A DNA stretch of 6,745 nt, from the NCBI GenBank assembly GCA_016929815.1, contig JAFGIC010000115.1:1-6745 (forward strand), given 5' to 3'. The stretch is from Deltaproteobacteria bacterium (GTDB lineage: Bacteria > Desulfobacterota > DSM-4660 > Desulfatiglandales > HGW-15). Below are positions 1 to 5,887 of this stretch, one piece after another (the stretch's first letter is position 1; the number at the start of each line of letters is the position of its first letter). Both the position numbers and the translations under genes were made by a program. The notes beneath the pieces are model-generated. The model saw only the letters and a program-made list of their open reading frames with translations, ran no database searches and was not told where the DNA came from.

Positions 1-927
1 CTTTCACAGGATTTTCCGGACTACCGCCGGGGTGAGGATGATAAGTTTGTCCGCGCCGGTGAAGAAAGATTCATTCGTGAAGAAGGTTACCCGAAATTCA
101 TCATTGAAGCTGTAGCGGCTCTTTTAAAAAAGTATAATCTGGAAGCCAAGGATATCGCTAAGGCGGCTTTCTCCTGTTATAATATTAGAGAATACCCCAA
201 CATAGGCAAAAAGATAGGCCTTTCACCTGCTCAGGTCCAGGACCCGTTAGCGCCCACAGTCGGTGAATCCGGTACAGCCTCTGCGTTTATTCTGCTCGCA
301 GGTATGCTTGATGAATCGAAACCGGGTGATAAAATTATTGTTGCAAGCTACGGAAACGGGGCTGAGGCATTACTCTTTGAGGTGACTGAAGAGATCAAAA
401 AATTTAAGGGCAAAGGCGTCGTCAAGAGTGAATTGGACAATAAAAGGGTTTTGACCAGCTATGAACGTTACCTGGCGTTTCGCGGCGTGTTGCCGTATGA
501 AACAAATTATCCTCAGGAGCCGGCCGAAACCAAGCTTCACCTGACATGGCGTGAACGTAAAACCATACTGTCTCTCCGCGGCAGTATATGCAGGAAATGC
601 GGCACGCCTCAGTTCCCGCCACAGCGTATCTGCGTCAATCCGTCTTGTGGCGCCATCGATGAAATGGACGAGTACCCCTTTGCGGACAAAAACGGTAAAC
701 TTTTCACCTTTACTGCGGACCATGCTTCGCCCTGTCTTGATGCACCGCTGATTTACGGAATTATAGATTTTGACGGCGGCGGCAGGTTTATCTTCGAATT
801 TACCGATATTAATTTTGAATCCGTTAAGCTGGGTATGCCAGTAGAATTCGCCTTGCGCAGGAAATACAATGATCCGGCACGTGGTATCGTCGGGTATTTC
901 TGGAAAGCAATACCTATTATAAAATGA
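1..927 (+). CDS. HMG-CoA synthase-like / DUF35 (zinc ribbon + OB-fold) fusion protein, 5'-truncated by window edge
   Basis: The reading frame is open from base 1 to the TGA at 925-927 (308 codons visible), so the ATG at 304 is internal and the true start lies left of the window. Residues 1 to about 135 match the C-terminal half of the HMG-CoA synthase/KAS III thiolase fold: a KPGDKIIVASYGNGAEA stretch near residues 107-123 corresponds to the family's PGD-I-SYGSGA region. Residues about 181-220 are a DUF35 zinc ribbon with C197, C200, C211 and C216 (CxxC...CxxxxC), followed by an OB-like beta-rich domain to the end. In archaea, DUF35 proteins bridge thiolase and HMG-CoA synthase, and here the bridge is fused to the synthase-like part. 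Oddity: from remembered family motifs, the catalytic His of the synthase aligns with F33, the FHQPN motif reads FSCYN (57-61), and GNT reads GES (88-90). The nucleophilic Cys would be outside the window. Domain assignment is confident. HMG-CoA synthase activity is doubtful, and the substrate is unknown. Confidence 0.85.
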   Translation, partial: LSQDFPDYRRGEDDKFVRAGEERFIREEGYPKFIIEAVAALLKKYNLEAKDIAKAAFSCYNIREYPNIGKKIGLSPAQVQDPLAPTVGESGTASAFILLAGMLDESKPGDKIIVASYGNGAEALLFEVTEEIKKFKGKGVVKSELDNKRVLTSYERYLAFRGVLPYETNYPQEPAETKLHLTWRERKTILSLRGSICRKCGTPQFPPQRICVNPSCGAIDEMDEYPFADKNGKLFTFTADHASPCLDAPLIYGIIDFDGGGRFIFEFTDINFESVKLGMPVEFALRRKYNDPARGIVGYFWKAIPIIK

Positions 928-934
928 GAGGAAG
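928..934 (+). promoter_or_regulatory. Ribosome binding site deciding the thiolase start
   Basis: GAGGAAG lies at 928-934, with its GAGG core 7 nt before the ATG at 939. It lies downstream of the ATG at 924, which overlaps the previous stop codon (ATGA), so 939 is the better start. The site overlaps the end of the upstream gene, which suggests coupled translation. Confidence 0.65.
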
Positions 935-938
935 TAAA

Positions 939-2150
939 ATGCCAGAGGGAATAAAAGATAAAGTAGCCATTATAGGCATGGGTTGCACCAAATTTGGAGA
1001 AAATTTCAAACAAAGTGCTGAAGATTTGATGATAGAGGCCTTTAAGGAAGCAATTGCCGATGCAGGTATAGAGAAGAAGGATATTCAGGCAGCGTGGCAA
1101 AGCAACCAGTTTACGGAGATCAGCATAGGCCACAGCGCCCTCCCGCTCTCCTCAACATTACATTTACCTTTTCTGCCGGTAACCAGGGTTGAAAATCTCT
1201 GTGCCAGCGGCAGTGAAGCCCTGCGTGCCGCCTCCTATGCAATTGCCTCCGGTGCAGTCGATATTGCACTGGCTCTTGGCGTGGAAAAGGTTAAGGACCT
1301 GGGCTACCCCGGATTGCCCAGAGAGAATGAAGATATCGTGGCACGCGGCACCATAGGAAGGGTTATTTTTCCCAGTTGGATGAATCCAAATCCCGGGATG
1401 TTTGCCATGATGGCGGTAAAATATTTTGACCGATACGGCCTCAGCATCGAAGAAGGCAAAAGACTGCTAGCCAAAATTTCCGTTAAAAGCCATCATAACG
1501 GTTCGTTGAATCCCAAGGCTCATCTCAGGCGCGAGATTACCGAGGAAGATGTCATGAAGGCGCCCTTTATTGCCTGGCCTCTGGGTTTATTTGACTGCTG
1601 TGGCGTAAGTGACGGCGCCTCCGCCGCCATTCTCTGCCGGGCCGATATGGCCAAGAGTTTCCGCCCCGATCCCATTTATGTAAAGGCATTATCGGTTGCC
1701 GCCGAGTCGGGAGAAGACCTTCTTTATAATGCTTATGATTATACACACGTGGAGACGACAGTGCGAGCAGCAGCAAAGGCCTATATGGAAGCCGGTATAA
1801 AGAACCCCCGGGAAGAAATAAGCCTTATGGAAGTTCATGATTGCTTCTCTATTACAGAGCTGGCGATCTATGAAGATCTGGGGATTTCCCCGAGGGGTAA
1901 AGCAAGGGATGACATCGAATCCGGTTTCTTTGAGCTGAATGGTAAGATCCCCTGCCAGCCGGACGGCGGACTGAAGTGCTTCGGGCATCCAATCGGCGCA
2001 TCAGGCCTTAGGATGATGTATGAGGTTTATAAACAGCTGCAGGGCAAAGCGGAAGCACGACAGATTAAGAATCCTCGTATCGGATTGACTCATAATCTCG
2101 GTGGACAGCCGCCGCATGCCGTCTGTGCCATAAATATAGTGGGCAATTAA
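939..2150 (+). CDS. Thiolase-family acetyl-CoA acetyltransferase (SCP2/archaeal-type thiolase)
   Basis: A 403-residue protein with a complete thiolase fold, the usual length for this family. It should condense or cleave acyl-CoAs by a Claisen reaction in the cytoplasm. Visible motifs: N-terminal VAIIGMGCTKFGE; nucleophilic Cys88 in ENLCASGSEAL; His300 in EVHDCFS; His350 in CFGHPIGASG; C-terminal THNLGGQPPHAV. In that last stretch the CxG motif of classical thiolases is replaced by NLGG, as in SCP2-like and archaeal thiolases that work with DUF35 partners. The gene begins 11 bp after the fusion gene, or overlaps it if the ATG at 924 is used. It is almost certainly cotranscribed with that gene and is probably its protein partner. 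BbsB of anaerobic toluene degradation and the archaeal acetoacetyl-CoA thiolase are the best functional analogues known to me. The substrate cannot be read from the sequence. Start 939 is chosen for its Shine-Dalgarno; 924 is the alternative. Confidence 0.9.
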   Translation: MPEGIKDKVAIIGMGCTKFGENFKQSAEDLMIEAFKEAIADAGIEKKDIQAAWQSNQFTEISIGHSALPLSSTLHLPFLPVTRVENLCASGSEALRAASYAIASGAVDIALALGVEKVKDLGYPGLPRENEDIVARGTIGRVIFPSWMNPNPGMFAMMAVKYFDRYGLSIEEGKRLLAKISVKSHHNGSLNPKAHLRREITEEDVMKAPFIAWPLGLFDCCGVSDGASAAILCRADMAKSFRPDPIYVKALSVAAESGEDLLYNAYDYTHVETTVRAAAKAYMEAGIKNPREEISLMEVHDCFSITELAIYEDLGISPRGKARDDIESGFFELNGKIPCQPDGGLKCFGHPIGASGLRMMYEVYKQLQGKAEARQIKNPRIGLTHNLGGQPPHAVCAINIVGN

Positions 2151-2216
2151 TCCGCTCCTTTAATGGGGTGTGAAAAGATATCTGCCCTGGAGATAGTCAA
2201 ATCCATTGACTCCATT

Positions 2217-2252
2217 AAAAAGGAGGGCCTTTCAAAGCGCCCTCCTTTTTTT
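2217..2252. terminator. Bidirectional Rho-independent terminator between convergent genes
   Basis: AAAAAGGAGGGC (2217-2228) and GCCCTCCTTTTT (2239-2250) are perfectly complementary 12-nt arms around a 10-nt loop that itself contains CTTT/AAAG. The T-run (2246-2252) serves the thiolase operon on the plus strand. The A-tract at 2216-2221 becomes a U-run for fhs transcripts on the minus strand. It lies 66 bp past the thiolase stop and 26 bp past the fhs stop. Confidence 0.9.
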
Positions 2253-2278
2253 ATTGTTCCAATCGAATATACTTAAAT

Positions 2279-4042
2279 TTAGAACAGTCCTTTTACTTTT
2301 CCTGTCTTCACATCCACGTCAATCCGCCTGAATGCCGGATTTGAACTGGTGCCCGGCATAAGACTTATGGTCCCGGCGCAGGGACAAAGGAATTTGGCCC
2401 CTGAGTATATCAGGATATCCCTGATAGGCAATGTCCAGTTCTTGGGAACACCCTTTAATGCAGGATCATGGGTAAGTGAAAGATGCGTCTTGACCATCAT
2501 GGTCGCATAATCATTATATTTGGGATCGGCCTCAAACTTCTTTGCCTTTGCCTCAGCCTCGGGAGTCCATGAAACGCCGCTGGCCCCATAGACGGTTTTG
2601 GCGATAGTCTCCACCCTGTCACGAAGCTTCATCTCCAGGGGATAGAGGAACTTAAAATTCGTCTTTTCGTCACACGCCTCTTTTACCGCCTCAGATAATT
2701 CAATTGCGCCTGCACCGCCTTCAGCCCAGTGTCTTGAAACCGCACAACGCGCACCCGCCTCTTCAGCATATTTCCTTACCATATCCAGCTCTTTTTTCGT
2801 ATCCGTATGGAAGGCATTGATGCACACAACAGGTTTTATACCCGACTTGCGGATCGTATTGATATGATGCATCATGTTAGGGATGCCGTTTTCCAGGAGA
2901 TTCAGGTTTTCCTTTGTGTAGGCATCGTCCAGGGCCAGCCCGGCCACTACCTTTGGTCCGCCGCCATGCATCTTAAGGGCGCGAACGGTCGTGGTCAGAA
3001 CCGAAACATGGGGTTTAAGCCCGCTGTAACGGCATTTCACATTCCAGAATTTCTCAAAACCTATATCAGCTGCAAAACCGCTCTCCGTTACATGATAATC
3101 AAAGAGCTTCAGCCCTATCCTGTCGGCGATAATGGAAGACTGTCCGACCGCTATGTTGGCAAAGGGGCCCGCATGAACCATACATGGCTGATATTCTGCC
3201 GTGGACATGAGTGTGGGATTAATGGTATTTCTCATGTACGCCGTCATTGCGCCGCCCACCTGAAGGTCTTTTGTTGTCACCGGCTTCCCTGCCTTGTCAT
3301 AAGCGAGGGTTATCTCATCAAGCCTTTTCCTTAGATCCGCAAGATTAGTGACAATAGAAAGTATGGCCATAAGTTCGGATGATACCGCAATACCGAATTT
3401 GGACTGCATAGTAAATCCGTCTTGCCTTCCACCCAGTCCAATAATGATATTCCTCAGGGATTGGGCGCAGAAATCGATTATCCAGCCAATCTCAACCCTT
3501 GTAGGATCGATATCCAGCCTTCTCATCTTGGTCAGCCTCTTTAGCTGCTCATTGTTGTAATTTCTCTCATGCTGCATTCGAGCGGTCAATGCCACCATAG
3601 CAAGGTTATGTGCATTCATTATATCGTTTATATCGCCGGTCAGTCCCATGGAAAATTCAGTCATGGGTATGAGGAGGGCATTGCCGCCGCCTGCTGCCGT
3701 CCCCTTGATATTCATCGTCGGTCCGCCCGAAGGCTGTCTCAGGGCGCCGCCCACATTCATTCCCAGTTTTCCTAGTCCTTCCATCAAACCGACTGATGTT
3801 GTGCTCTTACCTTCGCCTAAAGGAGTAGGGGTAATTGCCGTTACTTCAATGTATTTTCCGTCCTTCTTTTTTTCCAGGCGCTTCATGATCTTCATAAAAT
3901 CAAGTTTTGCAAGCCTTCCATAGGGCATCAACTCATCCTTTTGAAGCCCCATCCTTTCACGCCATTCATCAGGGGAAGGCATATGTTTCTCAGCAGCCTC
4001 TGATATCTGCCAGTCTTTCATCTTAACCGCATCATAAGCCAT
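2279..4042 (-). CDS. fhs: Formate--tetrahydrofolate ligase (formyl-THF synthetase), divergent form
   Basis: A 587-residue cytoplasmic enzyme joining formate to tetrahydrofolate with ATP hydrolysis, the formate entry step of C1-folate metabolism and of the methyl branch of the Wood-Ljungdahl pathway. Numbered from the start at 4042: P-loop TPLGEGKST at 73-81; LRQPSGGP around 101-108 with the conserved Arg; the signature NIKGTAAGGGN at about 111-121, normally GIKGGAAGGGY; TVRALKMHGGG at 352-362; the folate-site Trp in HWAEGGAG near 439; and LPIRDILIYSGAKF followed by MPGTSSNP near the C-terminus, where most homologues have MPGLP. Length is near the family's usual 550-590. The altered signatures and the RQPS and INAF motifs look more like the synthetase domain of eukaryotic C1-THF synthase than typical acetogen enzymes. 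It stands alone, convergent to the thiolase operon, with no folD or other Wood-Ljungdahl gene alongside. Upstream in-frame ATGs at 4048 and 4099 are rejected because AAGGAG sits 8 nt before 4042. Confidence 0.95.
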   Translation of the reverse strand: MAYDAVKMKDWQISEAAEKHMPSPDEWRERMGLQKDELMPYGRLAKLDFMKIMKRLEKKKDGKYIEVTAITPTPLGEGKSTTSVGLMEGLGKLGMNVGGALRQPSGGPTMNIKGTAAGGGNALLIPMTEFSMGLTGDINDIMNAHNLAMVALTARMQHERNYNNEQLKRLTKMRRLDIDPTRVEIGWIIDFCAQSLRNIIIGLGGRQDGFTMQSKFGIAVSSELMAILSIVTNLADLRKRLDEITLAYDKAGKPVTTKDLQVGGAMTAYMRNTINPTLMSTAEYQPCMVHAGPFANIAVGQSSIIADRIGLKLFDYHVTESGFAADIGFEKFWNVKCRYSGLKPHVSVLTTTVRALKMHGGGPKVVAGLALDDAYTKENLNLLENGIPNMMHHINTIRKSGIKPVVCINAFHTDTKKELDMVRKYAEEAGARCAVSRHWAEGGAGAIELSEAVKEACDEKTNFKFLYPLEMKLRDRVETIAKTVYGASGVSWTPEAEAKAKKFEADPKYNDYATMMVKTHLSLTHDPALKGVPKNWTLPIRDILIYSGAKFLCPCAGTISLMPGTSSNPAFRRIDVDVKTGKVKGLF

Positions 4043-4050
4043 AGTCATAT

Positions 4051-4056
4051 CTCCTT
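4051..4056 (-). promoter_or_regulatory. Ribosome binding site deciding the fhs start
   Basis: AAGGAG on the minus strand ends 8 nt before the ATG at 4042. It is only 2 nt from the ATG at 4048, too close to serve it, and downstream of the ATG at 4099. The protein therefore most likely begins MAYDAVK. Confidence 0.75.
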
Positions 4057-4153
4057 TTCTTATTAAAGGGTTGGTCTTTTCAAATACACCTGTAGCCATA
4101 AAAAATATTAAAAGTCATTTAAATAAGACAATATCCCTTCTTACTTTAAAGAT

Positions 4154-4182
4154 TCCCTATCAGAAAAAAAAACACACGTCAA
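4154..4182 (-). promoter_or_regulatory. Candidate sigma70-type promoter for fhs
   Basis: On the minus strand, TTGACG (4177-4182) matches the -35 consensus at five of six positions. It is followed after exactly 17 bp, including a run of nine T, by a poor -10, TAGGGA (4154-4159). The strong -35 with a weak -10 could mean an activated promoter or a chance match. Transcription would begin about 100 nt before the fhs start. Confidence 0.3.
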
Positions 4183-4280
4183 GAACAAGAAACCTTACTT
4201 TTTAAGAAATTCACTTATTTATATCTTTTTCATCTGACGGAACATGCCCTGAGATTTTAATTCCCGGACAGAAAACAGAC

Positions 4281-4312
4281 ATATTGAATTTTTTCTCAAT
4301 ATTTTTTAATAT
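4281..4312. repeat. Overlapping inverted repeats upstream of proC, possible operator
   Basis: ATATTGA (4281-4287) and TCAATAT (4296-4302) form a perfect 7-bp inverted repeat with an 8-nt spacer. ATATT (4299-4303) and AATAT (4308-4312) form a second, overlapping one. Together they lie just upstream of the candidate proC -35. In AT-rich DNA such repeats arise often, so a regulatory role is only a possibility. Confidence 0.35.
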
Positions 4313-4377
4313 ACCCAAACTTTTGTTATTAAATTCTAAAATTATTTTACTTAAAAATTACCCTTTTAGGCCCATAT

Positions 4378-4382
4378 GGAGG
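4378..4382 (+). promoter_or_regulatory. Ribosome binding site deciding the proC start
   Basis: GGAGG lies 5 nt before the ATG at 4388. The in-frame ATG at 4376 overlaps the site itself and has no Shine-Dalgarno of its own. Confidence 0.7.
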
Positions 4383-4387
4383 CAGAC

Positions 4388-5206
4388 ATGTTTCAAATTG
4401 ATGATAAAATCGGATTCATAGGCGTCGGCAACATGGCAGAGGCCCTTATAAAGGGACTTATTAAAAGCGGGCTTTACAGCCCCGACCGGATCGCCTCGTC
4501 GGACAATGATACCTTAAAACTTAAAAATAAATCCGAGACCTATGGAATAAGGGCTTGTTACTCCAACAGGGAATTGGTGCAGGCATCATCTATAATAGTG
4601 CTCTCAGTAAAACCGCAGGTTATCAAGGCAGTCCTTTCCGAGATCGCCGGTTATCTGGAACCCGATCAGCTTGTCATTTCCATAGCAGCCGGCATTACAA
4701 TCAATCTCATCCAGGACGCCATCGGGAAGGACAAGCCAATCATAAGGGTAATGCCTAACACCCCGGCATTGATCCAGAGGGGGATAAGCGCCCTTTCCGG
4801 AGGCGGGACAGCCGCCCGGGAACATATGAACAAGGCACAGGAGATCTTTAATGCAGTCGGAAAGACAGTGATCGTGGATGAGGGCATGATGGACGCGATC
4901 ACAGCCATTTCAGGGAGCGGGCCGGGATTTGTGTTCAGGATCATGGAGTCCTTTGTAGAAGCGGGAGAAAGGCTTGGTTTTGACAGGGATACCGCCCTGA
5001 TGCTTGTTAAACAGACCTTCCTTGGCGCATCACATCTTGCGGATGAATCGGAATCATCCCTCTCAAAACTGAGGGAGATGGTCACATCTCCGGGCGGGAC
5101 AACGGCCGCAGGACTAAGTGCCTTTGAAGATAGAGGTCTCTCGGAAGTCATCAGCTATGGATTAAAGGCGGCCCGTGACAGGTCCGTTGAATTGGGAAAG
5201 AAGTGA
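4388..5206 (+). CDS. proC: Pyrroline-5-carboxylate reductase
   Basis: A 272-residue cytoplasmic enzyme, close to the usual 265-280. It catalyses the last step of proline synthesis, NAD(P)H-dependent reduction of 1-pyrroline-5-carboxylate to L-proline. Seen in order from residue 1: a Rossmann dinucleotide-binding motif IGFIGVGNMAEALIKGL near residues 8-24; SVKPQ and ISIAAGI ending the nucleotide domain; IRVMPNTPALI; then the helical dimerisation and catalytic domain with AISGSGPGFVF and the family signature REMVTSPGGTTAAGL with the following AFED. All expected motifs are intact. The gene is divergent from fhs and has no proA or proB beside it, so it appears to be a single-gene unit. The downstream spacer carries a structured repeat (5243-5410) instead of a simple terminator. 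Start 4388 is preferred to 4376 because of the GGAGG position. Confidence 0.96.
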   Translation: MFQIDDKIGFIGVGNMAEALIKGLIKSGLYSPDRIASSDNDTLKLKNKSETYGIRACYSNRELVQASSIIVLSVKPQVIKAVLSEIAGYLEPDQLVISIAAGITINLIQDAIGKDKPIIRVMPNTPALIQRGISALSGGGTAAREHMNKAQEIFNAVGKTVIVDEGMMDAITAISGSGPGFVFRIMESFVEAGERLGFDRDTALMLVKQTFLGASHLADESESSLSKLREMVTSPGGTTAAGLSAFEDRGLSEVISYGLKAARDRSVELGKK

Positions 5207-5209
5207 CGC

Positions 5210-5231
5210 GCTATCAACTTAGGTCGATAGC
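5210..5231 (+). other. Small hairpin just after proC
   Basis: GCTATC (5210-5215) and GATAGC (5226-5231) are complementary 6-nt arms with a 10-nt loop, 3 nt past the proC stop. No T-run follows, so it is not a standard Rho-independent terminator. It might protect the 3' end of the message. Confidence 0.4.
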
Positions 5232-5242
5232 TTAATGAGTCA

Positions 5243-5410
5243 AGGTTTCAAGGATTCCCCGCACACAGCAGCGGGATCTTAGACAAGGGATCAAGTAAAA
5301 GGATAAAGGGAAAAGGAAAAAGGAGAAAGGTCCTCTGTTTTCTATTTTCTTTTTCCTTTTTTCTATTTCCTGATTTCATCTCCTCTTCATCTCTCGAACC
5401 CTTGAAACCT
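5243..5410. repeat. Nested inverted-repeat element, MITE-like or structured intergenic repeat
   Basis: The element is bounded by terminal inverted repeats of 15 nt, 5243-5257 and 5396-5410, which match at 14 positions; the outer 11 (AGGTTTCAAGG / CCTTGAAACCT) are perfect. Inside are a small hairpin with CCCGC/GCGGG arms (5258-5262, 5271-5275) and a large imperfect hairpin with 30-nt purine and pyrimidine arms (5301-5330 and 5341-5370). No coding frame or transposase and no clear target-site duplication is visible. Its size and symmetry fit a non-autonomous mobile repeat or a dispersed intergenic element. One copy cannot prove mobility. Confidence 0.55.
5301..5370. repeat. Purine/pyrimidine hairpin with 30-nt arms
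   Basis: A purine-rich arm (5301-5330) faces a pyrimidine-rich arm (5341-5370) across a 10-nt loop. The core AAAAGGAAAAAG (5311-5322) / CTTTTTCCTTTT (5349-5360) pairs perfectly over 12 bp. The rest pairs with a few mismatches and, in plus-strand RNA, several G-U wobbles. It could form a long RNA stem or slow polymerase after proC. It is nested within the larger repeat. Confidence 0.6.
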
Positions 5411-5438
5411 GTTTTAATCCGGACCTATATTATGGTAT

Positions 5439-5443
5439 GGAGG
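5439..5443 (+). promoter_or_regulatory. Ribosome binding site suggesting a GTG start
   Basis: GGAGG lies 5 nt before the GTG at 5449, the same arrangement as at proC. The ATG at 5437 overlaps the site and has only a weak GGA about 14 nt upstream. Confidence 0.55.
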
Positions 5444-5448
5444 CGATT

Positions 5449-5799
5449 GTGGAAGTAGCAACAATAATATTATTAGGGCTTATCCTTGCAACCCTGATTT
5501 GCATGATGCTGGTCTTTCTGGGGGCCATTGTCAATATCCAGAAAAACTCGGAATCCATCGAAACTCGATTATCCGGCATACAGGAAACAATAAATAGACT
5601 GGCGGATAGGAATCTTGAGATAACAGACAATATAACAAATATCTCTAATCTCTCCATTGATATGAAATACCATCAGAAAAAATTGAGGGAGCAGGAGATG
5701 ACGGCAGTTATAGAGAAACTGAACAGCATTGAATCAAATATGAACGATCTGAAGACACTGTTCTTGCAAAGAGAACATCTGAAGACTTTTCCACTTTAA
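5449..5799 (+). CDS. Small membrane-anchored coiled-coil protein, function unknown
   Basis: I do not recognise this 116-residue protein. Residues 4-29 are an uninterrupted hydrophobic stretch (VATIILLGLILATLICMM and on) with no basic residues before it: a single transmembrane helix or uncleaved anchor. Residues about 34-105 are hydrophilic and rich in E, K, N, I and L, with spacing typical of an amphipathic coiled coil (for example ETRLSGIQETINRLADRN). The short tail ends FPL. No catalytic motif or cysteine pair is present beyond one Cys in the membrane helix. The layout resembles small membrane-tethered oligomeric or scaffold proteins. It follows proC after a 240-bp repeat-bearing spacer, so cotranscription is uncertain. 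Start GTG 5449 is supported by GGAGG; ATG 5437 would add four residues. The frame's consistent amphipathic composition and a candidate terminator behind it support a real gene. Confidence 0.7.
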   Translation: MEVATIILLGLILATLICMMLVFLGAIVNIQKNSESIETRLSGIQETINRLADRNLEITDNITNISNLSIDMKYHQKKLREQEMTAVIEKLNSIESNMNDLKTLFLQREHLKTFPL

Positions 5800-5828
5800 T
5801 GCCGAACAGGTGAATCCATTCTCTACTC

Positions 5829-5866
5829 CCCTCCATGGAGATTTATTAAGATGGGGTCGTTTTTTT
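5829..5866 (+). terminator. Candidate terminator after the coiled-coil gene
   Basis: CCTCCAT (5829-5835, with one bulged T) can pair with ATGGGG (5851-5856) around a loop of about 15 nt, followed closely by a run of seven T (5860-5866). The stem is short, so this is a moderate candidate. It starts 30 bp after the stop codon at 5799. Confidence 0.4.
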
Positions 5867-5887
5867 AATTACACACATGCCAGCAGA

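Larger units (their letters stand above)
4043..4387. other. AT-rich divergent intergenic region between fhs and proC
   Basis: No gene is seen here. The region holds the fhs ribosome binding site and candidate promoter, then two overlapping AT-rich inverted repeats (4281-4302 and 4299-4312). On the plus strand there is a weak -35/-10 pair for proC: TTGTTA at 4323-4328 and TTTACT at 4346-4351, spacer 17 bp, each matching consensus at four positions. A similar CTTACTTT..AAG string occurs twice (near 4140 and 4195). No folate or other riboswitch architecture was recognised. Confidence 0.55.

Noticed and set aside
304..927. A separate 207-residue gene starting at the ATG at 304
   Set aside because: The same frame is open back to base 1 and encodes the expected preceding part of the HMG-CoA-synthase fold, so 304 is an internal methionine.
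753..1133. A 126-residue minus-strand frame spanning the fusion/thiolase junction
   Set aside because: It overlaps two well-supported genes on the opposite strand and shows no domain.
2807..3334. A 175-residue plus-strand reading frame opposite fhs
   Set aside because: It lies wholly within fhs on the other strand and has no recognisable domain and no ribosome binding site of note. It is an antisense shadow of a conserved gene.
4043..4180. Folate-sensing riboswitch in the fhs leader
   Set aside because: The leader is AT-rich with no long conserved-looking stems or pseudoknot pattern that I could recognise.
4666..5151. A 161-residue minus-strand reading frame opposite proC
   Set aside because: It is fully antisense to conserved proC motifs, has low-complexity Ser/Pro-rich composition and no family resemblance.
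5210..5231. Terminator for proC
   Set aside because: The 6-bp hairpin has no following T-run. It is listed only as a small hairpin.
5243..5410. CRISPR array or tRNA gene in the structured spacer
   Set aside because: There are no regularly spaced direct repeats and no cloverleaf or anticodon arm. The structure is nested inverted repeats.
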